DNA of 8,746 bases from Ferruginibacter sp. (GCA_025352435.1 JANXTN010000364.1:1-8746), one strand, 5' to 3'; shown: positions 1 to 7,337, counted from the first letter of the stretch. The notes: generated by a model not told the origin, from the letters alone. Numbers and translations are program-made.

Positions 1-1
1 C

Positions 2-256
2 TGTCCTGATCGAGATGGTGATGGAATAACAGATGCTGAAGATAAATGTCCTGATGTAGCGGGTCTTGCTAAATACCAAGGGTGCCCAATACCTGATACT
101 GATGGTGACGGTATTAATGACGAGATTGATAAATGCCCTACGGTAAAAGGTTTTGCACGTTATCAAGGATGTCCTATACCAGATACTGATGGTGATGGTG
201 TAAATGATGAAGAAGACAAATGTCCTACAAGAGTTGGTCCTGCAAGTAACCAAGGA
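2..256 (+). repeat. Tandem TSP3 repeats, 87-bp period
   Basis: Three in-frame units each begin with a Cys-Pro codon pair, at 2, 83 and 170, with a closing Cys-Pro at 257. The last two units are exactly 87 bp (29 codons) and share the pattern CPIPDTDGDG...DKCP...YQG or NQG. The first is 81 bp because it is two residues shorter (CPDRDGDG). Nucleotide identity between units is visible but diverged mainly at third positions, as in an old protein-level repeat under selection. The array probably continues upstream of the window. Confidence 0.85.
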
Positions 257-631
257 TGCCCTGTAATTGCCAAAGAGGTAATAGAGAAAATTAATTTTGC
301 AGCGAAAAATGTATTTTTTGCAACAGGTAGTTTCAAATTACTACCTAAGTCATTCAAATCATTAGATGAGGTTGTAAAGTTGATGAAAGATGATGAAACA
401 TTGATGATTGACATTGATGGTCATACAGATGCACAAGGTTCAGACGAAAGCAACCAGGTTCTTTCTGATAACCGCGCAGGTGCAGTAAAAAATTATCTTG
501 TAGGTAAAGGAATTTCAGAATCAAGATTAAAATCTGCAGGATACGGAGAAACAAAGCCTGTAGCAGATAACAAAACAGCAGCAGGCCGTGCAAAAAACAG
601 AAGAACAGAGATGACAGTGAGGAATTTTTAA
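2..631 (+). CDS. OmpA-family outer-membrane protein with TSP3 calcium repeats (3' part, 5' end outside window)
   Basis: Open from the first complete codon of the window to TAA at 629-631, so only the C-terminal 209 residues are seen. The first third holds thrombospondin type-3 repeats of the form DxDGDGxxDxxDxCP, typically calcium-binding linkers. The rest is an OmpA C-terminal domain: a strand with FFATGS, then IDGHTDAQGSDESNQ, LSDNRAGAVKNYLVGKG, a GYGETKP turn and RAKNRRTEMTV at the end. The Asp of HTD and the Arg of KNRR are the positions that bind diaminopimelate in peptidoglycan in this family. The missing N-terminal part is probably a beta-barrel or other exported domain with a signal peptide. 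The protein should tie the outer membrane to the cell wall. A hairpin terminator follows 32 nt after the stop. The family call is firm; the specific role is unknown. Confidence 0.93.
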   Translation, partial: CPDRDGDGITDAEDKCPDVAGLAKYQGCPIPDTDGDGINDEIDKCPTVKGFARYQGCPIPDTDGDGVNDEEDKCPTRVGPASNQGCPVIAKEVIEKINFAAKNVFFATGSFKLLPKSFKSLDEVVKLMKDDETLMIDIDGHTDAQGSDESNQVLSDNRAGAVKNYLVGKGISESRLKSAGYGETKPVADNKTAAGRAKNRRTEMTVRNF

Positions 632-657
632 GTTGGATTGATTGATGAAGCATAAAT

Positions 658-696
658 AAAAAGCCCCGTTCATTAATTTGAGCGGGGATTTTTATT
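658..696. terminator. Rho-independent terminator, probably bidirectional
   Basis: The arms 664-671 (CCCCGTTC) and 680-687 (GAGCGGGG) pair over 8 bp with one G-T wobble and an 8-nt AT loop. On the + strand a run of five T (689-693) follows; on the - strand the A-run at 658-662 gives the T-run. It lies 32 nt after the OmpA-family stop and about 100 nt beyond the aminotransferase stop, between convergent genes, so it can serve both. Confidence 0.85.
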
Positions 697-787
697 GCAC
701 AAAAAAAGAAAATAATTCTATTGTTGAATGAGATGAAAAAATCCTGTATTTAAAAGAACAGAATTCATAATTATGATTTAAAAATAA

Positions 788-1981
788 TTATTGTCTACCG
801 GGATAAATTCTCAGAGCTTCTTTTAAACAATTGGCTGCTTCTTTAATATCAGTTGCATTCAGTACATAAGCCAGCCTTACTTCATCTTTCCCCAAGCCCG
901 GTGTAGCATAAAAACCGGTAGCAGGAGCCATCATCACAGTATTGCCATTGTAAGAAAATTCTTCTAAGAGCCATTGGCAAAATTTATCGCAATCATCAAT
1001 AGGTAATTTTGCCATTACGTAAAATGCTCCGCCGGGGTTCGGACAAAAAACACCTTCAATTTCATTTAAAGATTTTACTAAAGTATCTCTCCTGAGTTTG
1101 TACTCTGCTTTTGTGGTATCAAAATAATCATCAGGTAAATCTACTGCAGCTTCACCCAATACCTGTGCATAGTAAGGCGGGCTTAATCTAGCCTGTGCAA
1201 ACTTCATTGCAGCATTAAATACTTCTTTATTCTTAGTTATAAATGCACCAATTCTACCACCACAAGCACTGTATCTTTTGCTGATTGTGTCCATTAAAAC
1301 TACATGTTGTTCTGCACCCTTTAAATGCATAGCACTTGTATGGGTGCCTTCATAGCAAAACTCACGATATGCTTCATCCGCAAATAAAAATAGGTTGTGT
1401 TTTCTTACAATTTCTTTCAACGTTTCCATTTCTGCAGCGCTGTATAAATAGCCGGTAGGATTATTAGGATTACAAATTACAATAGCTTTTGTTTTAGGTG
1501 TAATTGCTTTTTCAAAATCCTCAATTGGAGGAAGAGCAAATCCGGTTTCGATACTGCTGCTTATTGGCACTACCTTTACATCTGCCTGCACAGCAAACCC
1601 ATTATAGTTTGCATAAAAAGGTTCCGGTATAATAACTTCATCTCCTGCATCAAGGCAGGCCATAAAACCAAAAAGTATAGCCTCACTACCACCGGTGGTT
1701 ACAATAATTTCTTCAGCGGTTACATGAATATTATTTTTTGCATAATACTGCACAAGTTTTTTGCGGTAGCTTTCATTGCCGGCGCTGTGGCTGTATGCGA
1801 GAATGTGTACATCACAATTTTTTACAGCATCTAAACAAACTTTTGGCGTTTCTATATCCGGCTGACCAATATTTAAGTGAAAAACTTTGGTGCCTCTTTT
1901 TTTTGCATCTTCTGCAAATGGTACCAATTTTCTGATGGGAGAGGCAGGCATTTCATGCCCTCGATTACTTATTTTTAACAT
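788..1981 (-). CDS. Class I PLP-dependent aminotransferase (aspartate aminotransferase-like)
   Basis: A complete 397-residue protein of fold-type I aminotransferases, transferring an amino group between an amino acid and a 2-oxo acid in the cytosol. Visible landmarks: NIGQPD at 37-42, TTGGSEA at 95-101 (cofactor phosphate loop), NPNNPTG at 171-177 with the conserved Asn174, ADEAY at 201-205 with Asp202 for the pyridine nitrogen, SKRYSACGGRIG at 234-245 with the Schiff-base Lys235 and phosphate-binding Arg243, and Arg369 in EVRLAY for the substrate carboxylate. The start at M1 is preferred over M11 because the family usually begins with a short leader before MPxSPIRKL. The substrate cannot be read from sequence; aspartate is the usual annotation for this clade, but a broader or aromatic preference is possible. 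It is transcribed alone, in the same direction as the export operon upstream, with 83 nt between them. Confidence 0.92.
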   Translation of the reverse strand: MLKISNRGHEMPASPIRKLVPFAEDAKKRGTKVFHLNIGQPDIETPKVCLDAVKNCDVHILAYSHSAGNESYRKKLVQYYAKNNIHVTAEEIIVTTGGSEAILFGFMACLDAGDEVIIPEPFYANYNGFAVQADVKVVPISSSIETGFALPPIEDFEKAITPKTKAIVICNPNNPTGYLYSAAEMETLKEIVRKHNLFLFADEAYREFCYEGTHTSAMHLKGAEQHVVLMDTISKRYSACGGRIGAFITKNKEVFNAAMKFAQARLSPPYYAQVLGEAAVDLPDDYFDTTKAEYKLRRDTLVKSLNEIEGVFCPNPGGAFYVMAKLPIDDCDKFCQWLLEEFSYNGNTVMMAPATGFYATPGLGKDEVRLAYVLNATDIKEAANCLKEALRIYPGRQ

Positions 1982-2006
1982 TAGGCAAAGATAAGAAAAG
2001 GGTCTG

Positions 2007-2014
2007 CAAAAATA
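2007..2014 (-). promoter_or_regulatory. Possible -7 promoter element of the aminotransferase gene
   Basis: Read on the - strand this is TATTTTTG, matching the Bacteroidota TAnnTTTG element and lying 25 nt before the start codon. A second match, TATCTTTG, lies at 1986-1993, but transcripts from it would be almost leaderless. Neither has a clear TTTG at the -33 distance, so support is modest in such AT-rich DNA. Confidence 0.35.
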
Positions 2015-2064
2015 TATGCTAGAAAACCTTTGAGCTTCGAAGAAAGAAATATTTATTAGAGCGT

Positions 2065-3465
2065 TTATTGTTTATTTAGCAAACCTCCTGCCCAATTTAA
2101 AGTATAAGTAGCTTTTGATAATTTAACCTGTAACTCAATTATTTTCTGTTTCATTTCTAATACTTTATTTTCCCTGCTGTTTACAAGAAACAAACTGCTT
2201 TCACCATTATTGAAACGCAATAATTCATTCTTTAATAACGCAGCATAATTTAACAACGCATTATTGGATGTTGCAAGTTGTGTTTGTAAAATAGCAACAC
2301 GGTTGTAATAGTCTTTTATTTTATTTTCTGTTTCTACAGTCTTTTGTTTAAAAAGTAAATTATTTTCCTGCAATTTTAATTTTGCCATTTTATATTCCCC
2401 ACGCCCTTGCCTGAATAATAGCGGAATTTTAATGGCAATACCCCATCGGTTATTGTTTTCCAATAGAGGAAGTCCGGCATTTTTTAAAGGATTAAAATTT
2501 CTGTTAAGCAGATTTGCCTTAGCATTTATTTCGGGTAATAAATTTTGAAATTTTAATTTTTTCTCTATCTCCAATCCTTTTATCTTATATCTGTATTGCA
2601 ATAAAAATGGATTTGCAGCATTGCTTTCTGTAAGTAAATTCTGTAAAGATGATTGTTGAATATTTTCATTTAAAACAAGTGTATCGGGTACAATATTTTC
2701 TTCAAGTTGTTGTGTGTTTTCATTTTCATCCCAAAGAAAATTATTCATTTGAAACTTAGCTGTGTTAAGTGCCATAAATGCTTCGTTTTGCAACAGCATG
2801 AAATTTTGTGTTTGTATAAATGCTTCTGTAGTATCCATTGCAGCCCTATCGCCACTTGTAAAACTTATTTTTACCAGCCTTAACCTCGCTGCACTCACTA
2901 TAACATATTCTGAAAAAATATTGTACAATTTGTATGCACCTGCCCATTCATTGTAACTTGTATATGCGTCCAGCAACAAATCGTTCATCATCATATTTCG
3001 CTGTTGCTTATTTTCATTCAATGCAATTTTTGCCTGTCGTAATGCTGCCCTTCGTTTATCTATTATCAATCCTTTGGCTAACGGAAATTCAAAACCGGAA
3101 TAACTGCTTTTACCTTTTGTGATTTCACTACTCAAAAATTGTCCTGCGTTATTTTCAATCCCTGTTTTAAAATCGCCGATGGGTAGCGGTATTTTTATTT
3201 CTCCGTTTTTATACCTATAATAATTTTTGCTACCAAAAGTTTTTGTATTTGCTTCTATATCAAGTACGGGATCAAAACTTCCCTCAGCAATCTGTATGTT
3301 AGCTTCAGCTTTTTCTTCTGTAATAGCTGCCACTTTTGCTAGTGGGTGCTGTTTCTTTACTTTTAAAATAAATTCATGTAAGGGTAAAATAGTAAAGGCT
3401 TGTTGCGCAAAAATTTTCTCCGCATTTATAAGAAAAAACGATATCAACACAATTCTTTTCATCAT
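2065..3465 (-). CDS. TolC-family outer-membrane efflux/secretion channel
   Basis: 466 residues. The N-terminus is a signal peptide (MMKR, hydrophobic VLISFFLI, likely cleavage after FA at 20, leaving QQAF). The mature protein shows the internal duplication of TolC proteins: a first half opening with HPLAKVAA and a strand SFDPVLDIEA around 63-72, and a second opening with NPFLLQYRYKIKG at 285-297 and LLPEINAKANL at 309-319. Long helical stretches follow each, ending with RFNNGESSLFLVNSRE near 417-431, a typical late TolC segment. It should form the trimeric outer-membrane exit duct fed by the adaptor and ABC protein encoded just upstream. Its ATG overlaps the adaptor's TAA by one base (TAATG), which points to translational coupling. 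Length is normal for the family. It is the last gene of the operon; no strong terminator is seen behind it. Confidence 0.9.
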   Translation of the reverse strand: MMKRIVLISFFLINAEKIFAQQAFTILPLHEFILKVKKQHPLAKVAAITEEKAEANIQIAEGSFDPVLDIEANTKTFGSKNYYRYKNGEIKIPLPIGDFKTGIENNAGQFLSSEITKGKSSYSGFEFPLAKGLIIDKRRAALRQAKIALNENKQQRNMMMNDLLLDAYTSYNEWAGAYKLYNIFSEYVIVSAARLRLVKISFTSGDRAAMDTTEAFIQTQNFMLLQNEAFMALNTAKFQMNNFLWDENENTQQLEENIVPDTLVLNENIQQSSLQNLLTESNAANPFLLQYRYKIKGLEIEKKLKFQNLLPEINAKANLLNRNFNPLKNAGLPLLENNNRWGIAIKIPLLFRQGRGEYKMAKLKLQENNLLFKQKTVETENKIKDYYNRVAILQTQLATSNNALLNYAALLKNELLRFNNGESSLFLVNSRENKVLEMKQKIIELQVKLSKATYTLNWAGGLLNKQ

Positions 3466-4865
3466 TATTTTTTTTCGTCTTTGTTTGTATCAGAGGGCTT
3501 GTAAAAGTCAGGTGGAAAGCCGTTTATATGCCGCCATAGTTCGTAGTAAATTGGTACATCTTTTAACAATGCAATACCTTTTGCGCCGCTGCCCATCCTT
3601 AAATTCTTTGGCCATTTTTTTTCAGTAGTATCTTCAATAACCAATACCCTGAATTTACCGTTGCTACTCACATTAGTTTCGTAAGCGCTTATTATTCCGC
3701 CGAATGTTCCAAAACTTCCTTGTGGCCAACCGCTGAAAACAATGGCGGGAATACCATCAAAAACAAAACGTACTTTCTGTCCTTTATTCACCAGCGGAAG
3801 GTCCATTGGTTCTACATACATTTCCACAGCGTAATCTATTTTATCGGGTACTATTTCTGCAATCATTTCGCCTTCTTTCAGCATTTCGCCAATTCCTGCT
3901 TTTTTAGCTTTTGTAATTTGCCCACTTTGTGATGCGGTTACGTAATACAGTTTGTTTCTTATGTCATAGCTGCTGTACGTATTTTCTAATTTGCTGATGT
4001 CTGCTTCTGTAGCTGCGGCACTCGACAGGGAGCCAAAACGATCACCATCTGCTTTAGAAATTTTATCGTTGTAATCCATCACCGAAATATTCTGTTCAAT
4101 ACCTAAATTGATAAGTTCCTGCCTGCTTTGGGATAATTTGTTTTCTGCTGTAATTTTTTTTGCAACTGCATTTTGATAACTCACTTTTCTTTTTTCAAAG
4201 TCTATCATGGAAATCGCACCGCTGTCAAGCATTATTTTTCCTGCATCTATTTGTCTTTTATAAACAGACAATTCATTGTTTATCGCCACCAAATCCGTTT
4301 CATCGTTTCTAACTTTTAATTTTTGCTGTTCAATTTTATTATCAATGGATGCCTGTTTCAATGATCTTCCGGCAGCAAGTACACTTGTTTGCGCCTGAGC
4401 AGCAGCAGCCTTGCTTTCATAAGCATCTGCACTATTTCTTTTAGCATTTATCTGGCTTTTTGTACGCTCTAATAATTGCGGGTCAAAATAATCGACCTTT
4501 ATTTCACCCAATTGTAAAATGGTATCGCCGGTCTTTACATAATCTCCCTCTTTTACAAACCATTTAACGATTTTGCCGGGCAATACAGTATTTATTTCCT
4601 GCGGTCGCTGTTCCTGTTTTATGGTAGTTATATTTCCATTAGCATTTATATTTTGTGTCCATGGTAAAAAAAGAACAGCAATAATTGCAAACAGAATTAT
4701 TGTGAACCAGAGTTTTATATTTCTAGATTTTCCTATTCGATAGATTTTTGAAAAGGAATGAAGGCTATGTTCTTCAGTAAGTTTTTCAAAATCTTCATTT
4801 AGATATTTGTAAGTCGTTTTCACTTTTTTATCTTTATAAATATTATTCTGATAAGTTTCCTTCAT
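3465..4865 (-). CDS. HlyD-family periplasmic adaptor (membrane fusion protein)
   Basis: 466 residues with the layout of type I secretion/efflux adaptors. An approximately 50-residue charged cytosolic N-terminus comes first, then one transmembrane helix at about 51-69 (LWFTIILFAIIAVLFLPW). A first lipoyl half-motif lies at about 92-118 (PGKIVKWFVKEGDYVKTGD), a long helical hairpin rich in Ala, Gln and Lys at about 128-300, the second lipoyl half at about 308-338 (SGQITKAKKAGIGEMLKEGE), and beta-barrel/membrane-proximal segments to the end (MYVEPMDLPLVNKGQKVRF). The protein should bridge the ABC transporter and the TolC channel. Its start lies 23 nt inside the ABC gene's end in another frame, and its stop overlaps the channel gene's start. 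Cytosolic N-terminal tails in HlyD proteins can take part in cargo recognition; whether this one does is inference. Confidence 0.92.
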   Translation of the reverse strand: MKETYQNNIYKDKKVKTTYKYLNEDFEKLTEEHSLHSFSKIYRIGKSRNIKLWFTIILFAIIAVLFLPWTQNINANGNITTIKQEQRPQEINTVLPGKIVKWFVKEGDYVKTGDTILQLGEIKVDYFDPQLLERTKSQINAKRNSADAYESKAAAAQAQTSVLAAGRSLKQASIDNKIEQQKLKVRNDETDLVAINNELSVYKRQIDAGKIMLDSGAISMIDFEKRKVSYQNAVAKKITAENKLSQSRQELINLGIEQNISVMDYNDKISKADGDRFGSLSSAAATEADISKLENTYSSYDIRNKLYYVTASQSGQITKAKKAGIGEMLKEGEMIAEIVPDKIDYAVEMYVEPMDLPLVNKGQKVRFVFDGIPAIVFSGWPQGSFGTFGGIISAYETNVSSNGKFRVLVIEDTTEKKWPKNLRMGSGAKGIALLKDVPIYYELWRHINGFPPDFYKPSDTNKDEKK

Positions 4866-6495
4866 TCAATCTGTATAATTCATCACAGCAGGATTGCATT
4901 AAAATATCATTGCTTATTACAACCACTGTAGCATTACTTTCATTTTTTAAATAGCCAGACACATTCTCTTTTTCTTTTTGGCTGAGATCATTCAATGGAT
5001 CTTCAAGCAGCAACAGTATGGGTTTCCCTGCTAAGGCCCTTATAAGTTTTATTTTTTGTTTAATGTGTTTACTTATTCTTTTTCCGGTAGGATCCAATAT
5101 AGCATCATATCCCTTTTCTTCACCTGCAATAAAATTTGTAAGTCCAGTTTTTTCTGAGAGATAGGTTATTTCTTCCAAAGAAATATTATCATTACCCATT
5201 GTAAGATTTTCCATTATGCTGCCTTTAAAAATATCTTGATCGGCAAGCAAAGTGCCTGTGTTAAGTCTTAGATCTTTGAGCGAATAATTTTTTATAGGAA
5301 TATTGTTAAGCAAGATATTACCTGAGAAACCTGTATAAGCACCGGTGAGTAATCTGAGAATCGTAGAACGTCCGGAGCCGGAACTCCCCATAAAACAAAC
5401 AATGTTATTTTTTGATGCAACAAAATGTATATTTCGTAATGCCACACTGCCATTGGGATATTGAAACCCTACTCCGTTAAAACTAATGTTGCAACCGTCC
5501 GTTTTTTCATATGCCAGGGTTCCTGTTTCTTCTATTTTACTGTCAGTAATCTTGCTCAGTTTTTCTATAGAACTAAGGCTGTCATAAACATTATCCAAAG
5601 TAGAAATTAATTTTTCTACAGAATTTATAATTAAAATAATAATAATATCTGCAGCTATAAACTGTCCTACATTAATTTTCTGATTTAGTAGTAACCAAGT
5701 TCCGGCGATAAGCATGGACGCTACTATCAATATTTTAAAAGCAATTAAACTCCAATACTGTATTGTGAGTATTTTGAAATGGGCCGTTCTGCTTTCAAGA
5801 TATTTTCCAATCAGGTCATCTGTTTTCCTAATGTGCAGCGATGCGCCTTTGCTGTATTTGAACGTTTTAATGCCCCTTGCCATTTCTTCCAACCAACCGG
5901 CAGTATCATATTTATAATTGCTTGCAGTGAGGTTTGTTTCAAACCCTTTTGGAGATGTGATTCTTAAAATGACGATAAGAGCGACAAAAACTAACGCACC
6001 AAACATGATAAAAACTGGGTGATAGAAAGATAAAAGTATCAGGCCTACCATAATTTGAATTACTGATGCAGGAATGTCCAGCATAATTTTTTCCATACTT
6101 TTTGCCAAAGCAGGTATATCAAAAAACCTGTTAACTACTTCGGGCATATAATAATCATCCATTTGCTGCGGACTTATTTGCGGTATTTTGTAACTAAATT
6201 CTAATGAATAACGGGTAAATATTTTTTGTCTTATCCGCTCAATAACCTGTAATTGTCTCACTTGCAAAAACCCGTTTAAAAATACACCTACAATAACAAT
6301 AGCAATAAGAATAACGATAGATGTAGATAACCTGGCAGCCATTACATAACTTATTATGGTTTGTATGCCAAGCGGCAGTGTAAATGAAATTAAGCCGCCT
6401 GCAATGGCAAAAAAATAAACAGAACCTGCATCCTTTTTATCCGTCATAATGAGCCTGTGTAATTTTATTAATGCAGATGATAAACTGTTGTGCAT
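4843..6495 (-). CDS. ABC transporter, fused membrane and nucleotide-binding domains, with degenerate ATPase motifs
   Basis: 550 residues. The N-terminal half is an exporter-type membrane domain with six predicted helices (about 27-51, 58-78, 141-157, 160-178, 249-270, 276-293). There is no C39 peptidase domain. The nucleotide-binding domain starts near 335. It keeps an A-loop tyrosine (Y346), the Walker A frame GSSGSGRST at 370-378, and a Q-loop (Q420 in DQDIFKGS). Key catalytic positions are changed: Walker A Lys is Arg376; Walker B, normally hydrophobic-Asp-Glu-Pro, reads LLLLEDP with Glu498-Asp499; the D-loop SALD is NDLS; the LSGGQ site before KIKLIRAL reads ISKHI (474-478); and the H-loop His is Asn529. 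The gene is otherwise intact. It leads an operon with HlyD and TolC partners, so it is placed as the inner-membrane engine. It may work weakly, use non-standard chemistry, or pair with another ABC protein. Substrate unknown. Confidence 0.9.
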   Translation of the reverse strand: MHNSLSSALIKLHRLIMTDKKDAGSVYFFAIAGGLISFTLPLGIQTIISYVMAARLSTSIVILIAIVIVGVFLNGFLQVRQLQVIERIRQKIFTRYSLEFSYKIPQISPQQMDDYYMPEVVNRFFDIPALAKSMEKIMLDIPASVIQIMVGLILLSFYHPVFIMFGALVFVALIVILRITSPKGFETNLTASNYKYDTAGWLEEMARGIKTFKYSKGASLHIRKTDDLIGKYLESRTAHFKILTIQYWSLIAFKILIVASMLIAGTWLLLNQKINVGQFIAADIIIILIINSVEKLISTLDNVYDSLSSIEKLSKITDSKIEETGTLAYEKTDGCNISFNGVGFQYPNGSVALRNIHFVASKNNIVCFMGSSGSGRSTILRLLTGAYTGFSGNILLNNIPIKNYSLKDLRLNTGTLLADQDIFKGSIMENLTMGNDNISLEEITYLSEKTGLTNFIAGEEKGYDAILDPTGKRISKHIKQKIKLIRALAGKPILLLLEDPLNDLSQKEKENVSGYLKNESNATVVVISNDILMQSCCDELYRLNEGNLSE

Positions 6496-6515
6496 GTTTT
6501 GTTTTAATTTAAAAT

Positions 6516-6523
6516 CAAAAGTA
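6516..6523 (-). promoter_or_regulatory. -7 element of the export operon promoter
   Basis: Read on the - strand this is TACTTTTG, an exact match to the Bacteroidota TAnnTTTG element, 20 nt before the ABC gene's ATG. Initiation a few bases downstream would leave a leader of roughly 15 nt. The -33 region falls inside the palindrome at 6540-6556 and shows no clean TTTG. Confidence 0.6.
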
Positions 6524-6528
6524 ATAAA

Positions 6529-6556
6529 ACTATTCTATATAATAGTAATACTATTA
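6529..6556. promoter_or_regulatory. Candidate TetR-family operator
   Basis: The core is a 17-bp palindrome at 6540-6556: TAATAGTA, one central A, TACTATTA, with perfect 8-bp arms. A further half-site ACTATT at 6529-6534 pairs with AATAGT at 6541-6546 as a second, overlapping imperfect dyad, and lies 21 bp (about two helix turns) from the ACTATT at 6550-6555. Another ACTATT occurs at 6591-6596, near the regulator's own promoter. The core covers the expected -33 position of the export operon promoter, so bound regulator should block RNA polymerase. The assignment to the adjacent TetR protein is inferred from position and symmetry. Confidence 0.6.
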
Positions 6557-6612
6557 CCAATAATTATTTATAACGTTTTACGGGTATTTCACTATTGTAG
6601 TTAATGCTTTAG

Positions 6613-6620
6613 TACTTTTG
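6613..6620 (+). promoter_or_regulatory. -7 element of the TetR-family regulator gene
   Basis: TACTTTTG matches TAnnTTTG exactly and is identical to the element of the divergent operon. It ends 14 nt before the ATG at 6635, giving a leader of roughly 9 nt. A weak -33 candidate, TTTC at 6587-6590, sits 22 nt upstream. Confidence 0.55.
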
Positions 6621-6634
6621 AAAAAATATTTATT

Positions 6635-7312
6635 ATGCAGGTAGATTTTAAAGTGAAAATGAATGAGAAGCTGTACATCAAAAATCCCGAAGGCACGGAT
6701 ATCGGAAAACAAATTATTAAAAGCAGCGTAACATTAATTGCTGCATTGGGATATGAAGTATTTACGTTTAAAAAGCTTGCAGCTGAAATTGGAAGTACTG
6801 AAGCAACCGTATACCGTTATTTTGAAAACAAACACAAATTGCTCATTTACATTATTGATTGGTATTGGGCTTTTATAGAATTTCAGGTAATTTTTCAGTT
6901 AAATAATATTACGGACCCTACACAAAAAATAAAAAAATTGATTGATATTCTCGTGTGGGAAGACAATGCTAAAACAGTTTTCAGCGAACTTGATGTTCAG
7001 TCACTTTATTACATAGCCATTGCAGAAGGCAGTAAAACCTATTTGAGCAAAGAGGTAGACAACCATAACAAAGATTTTCTATTTAAACCTTACAAAGATT
7101 TGTGTAGCAGAATTGCATTCCTATTTAAAGATTACAATCCAACATATAAATATCCATCCTCACTCGCAAGTACTTTAGTAGAAACTGCGCACATGCAATA
7201 CTATTTTATGCACCACTTACCACGGCTTGGAGATTACAGCAAGAAAAAAAGCCCCAAAGAAATAGAAGCTTTTCTGGAGCATATTGTTTTTGGAGCACTA
7301 AATACCAAATGA
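6635..7312 (+). CDS. TetR/AcrR-family transcriptional regulator
   Basis: 225 residues. The N-terminal DNA-binding domain covers about 20-70. Its helix-turn-helix is FTFKKLAAEIGSTEATVYRYFENKHKLL (from 43, broken here only by the eye: FTFKKLAAEIG, STEATVYRYF, ENKHKLL), the standard TetR pattern with TVYRYF in the recognition helix. The C-terminal 150 residues are the all-helical ligand/dimer domain, with no recognisable ligand signature. M1 at 6635 fits the promoter element just upstream; M9 at 6659 (MNEKLYIKNP) is a plausible alternative start. The gene is divergent from the ABC-HlyD-TolC operon, the arrangement of a local repressor that releases export genes when it binds their substrate. It converges with the LysR-type gene across a 25-nt gap that has no evident hairpin. 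Confidence 0.92.
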   Translation: MQVDFKVKMNEKLYIKNPEGTDIGKQIIKSSVTLIAALGYEVFTFKKLAAEIGSTEATVYRYFENKHKLLIYIIDWYWAFIEFQVIFQLNNITDPTQKIKKLIDILVWEDNAKTVFSELDVQSLYYIAIAEGSKTYLSKEVDNHNKDFLFKPYKDLCSRIAFLFKDYNPTYKYPSSLASTLVETAHMQYYFMHHLPRLGDYSKKKSPKEIEAFLEHIVFGALNTK

Positions 7313-7337
7313 AGCATTTCAATACTTATTTATTCAA

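Noticed and set aside
163..414. Antisense open frame under the TSP3/OmpA gene
   Set aside because: It is a by-product of the repetitive DGDG coding on the other strand, with no recognisable protein features.
762..792. ATAATTAT motifs around the aminotransferase stop as a hairpin
   Set aside because: They are short, purely AT and expected by composition; the GC-rich hairpin at 664-687 is the convincing terminator.
1982..2064. Terminator after the TolC gene
   Set aside because: Only a small TTCGAA palindrome with weak flanking CTTT/AAAG pairing is present and no T-run follows, so read-through into the aminotransferase gene cannot be excluded but a terminator cannot be supported.
3227..3628. 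133-codon open frame on + opposite the TolC/HlyD junction
   Set aside because: It is antisense to two well-supported genes, has no family resemblance, and its Phe/Ser/Cys-rich composition is what the reverse strand of such genes gives.
4843..6495. Reading the ABC gene as a decaying pseudogene
   Set aside because: There is no frameshift or premature stop, all membrane helices are present, both overlaps with neighbours are intact and the Walker A position keeps a basic residue, so a maintained variant is more likely than decay.
7313..7337. Terminator between the convergent TetR and LysR genes
   Set aside because: The 25-nt gap has only AT-rich sequence and no stem of useful stability; termination may occur inside the opposite gene or by another mechanism.
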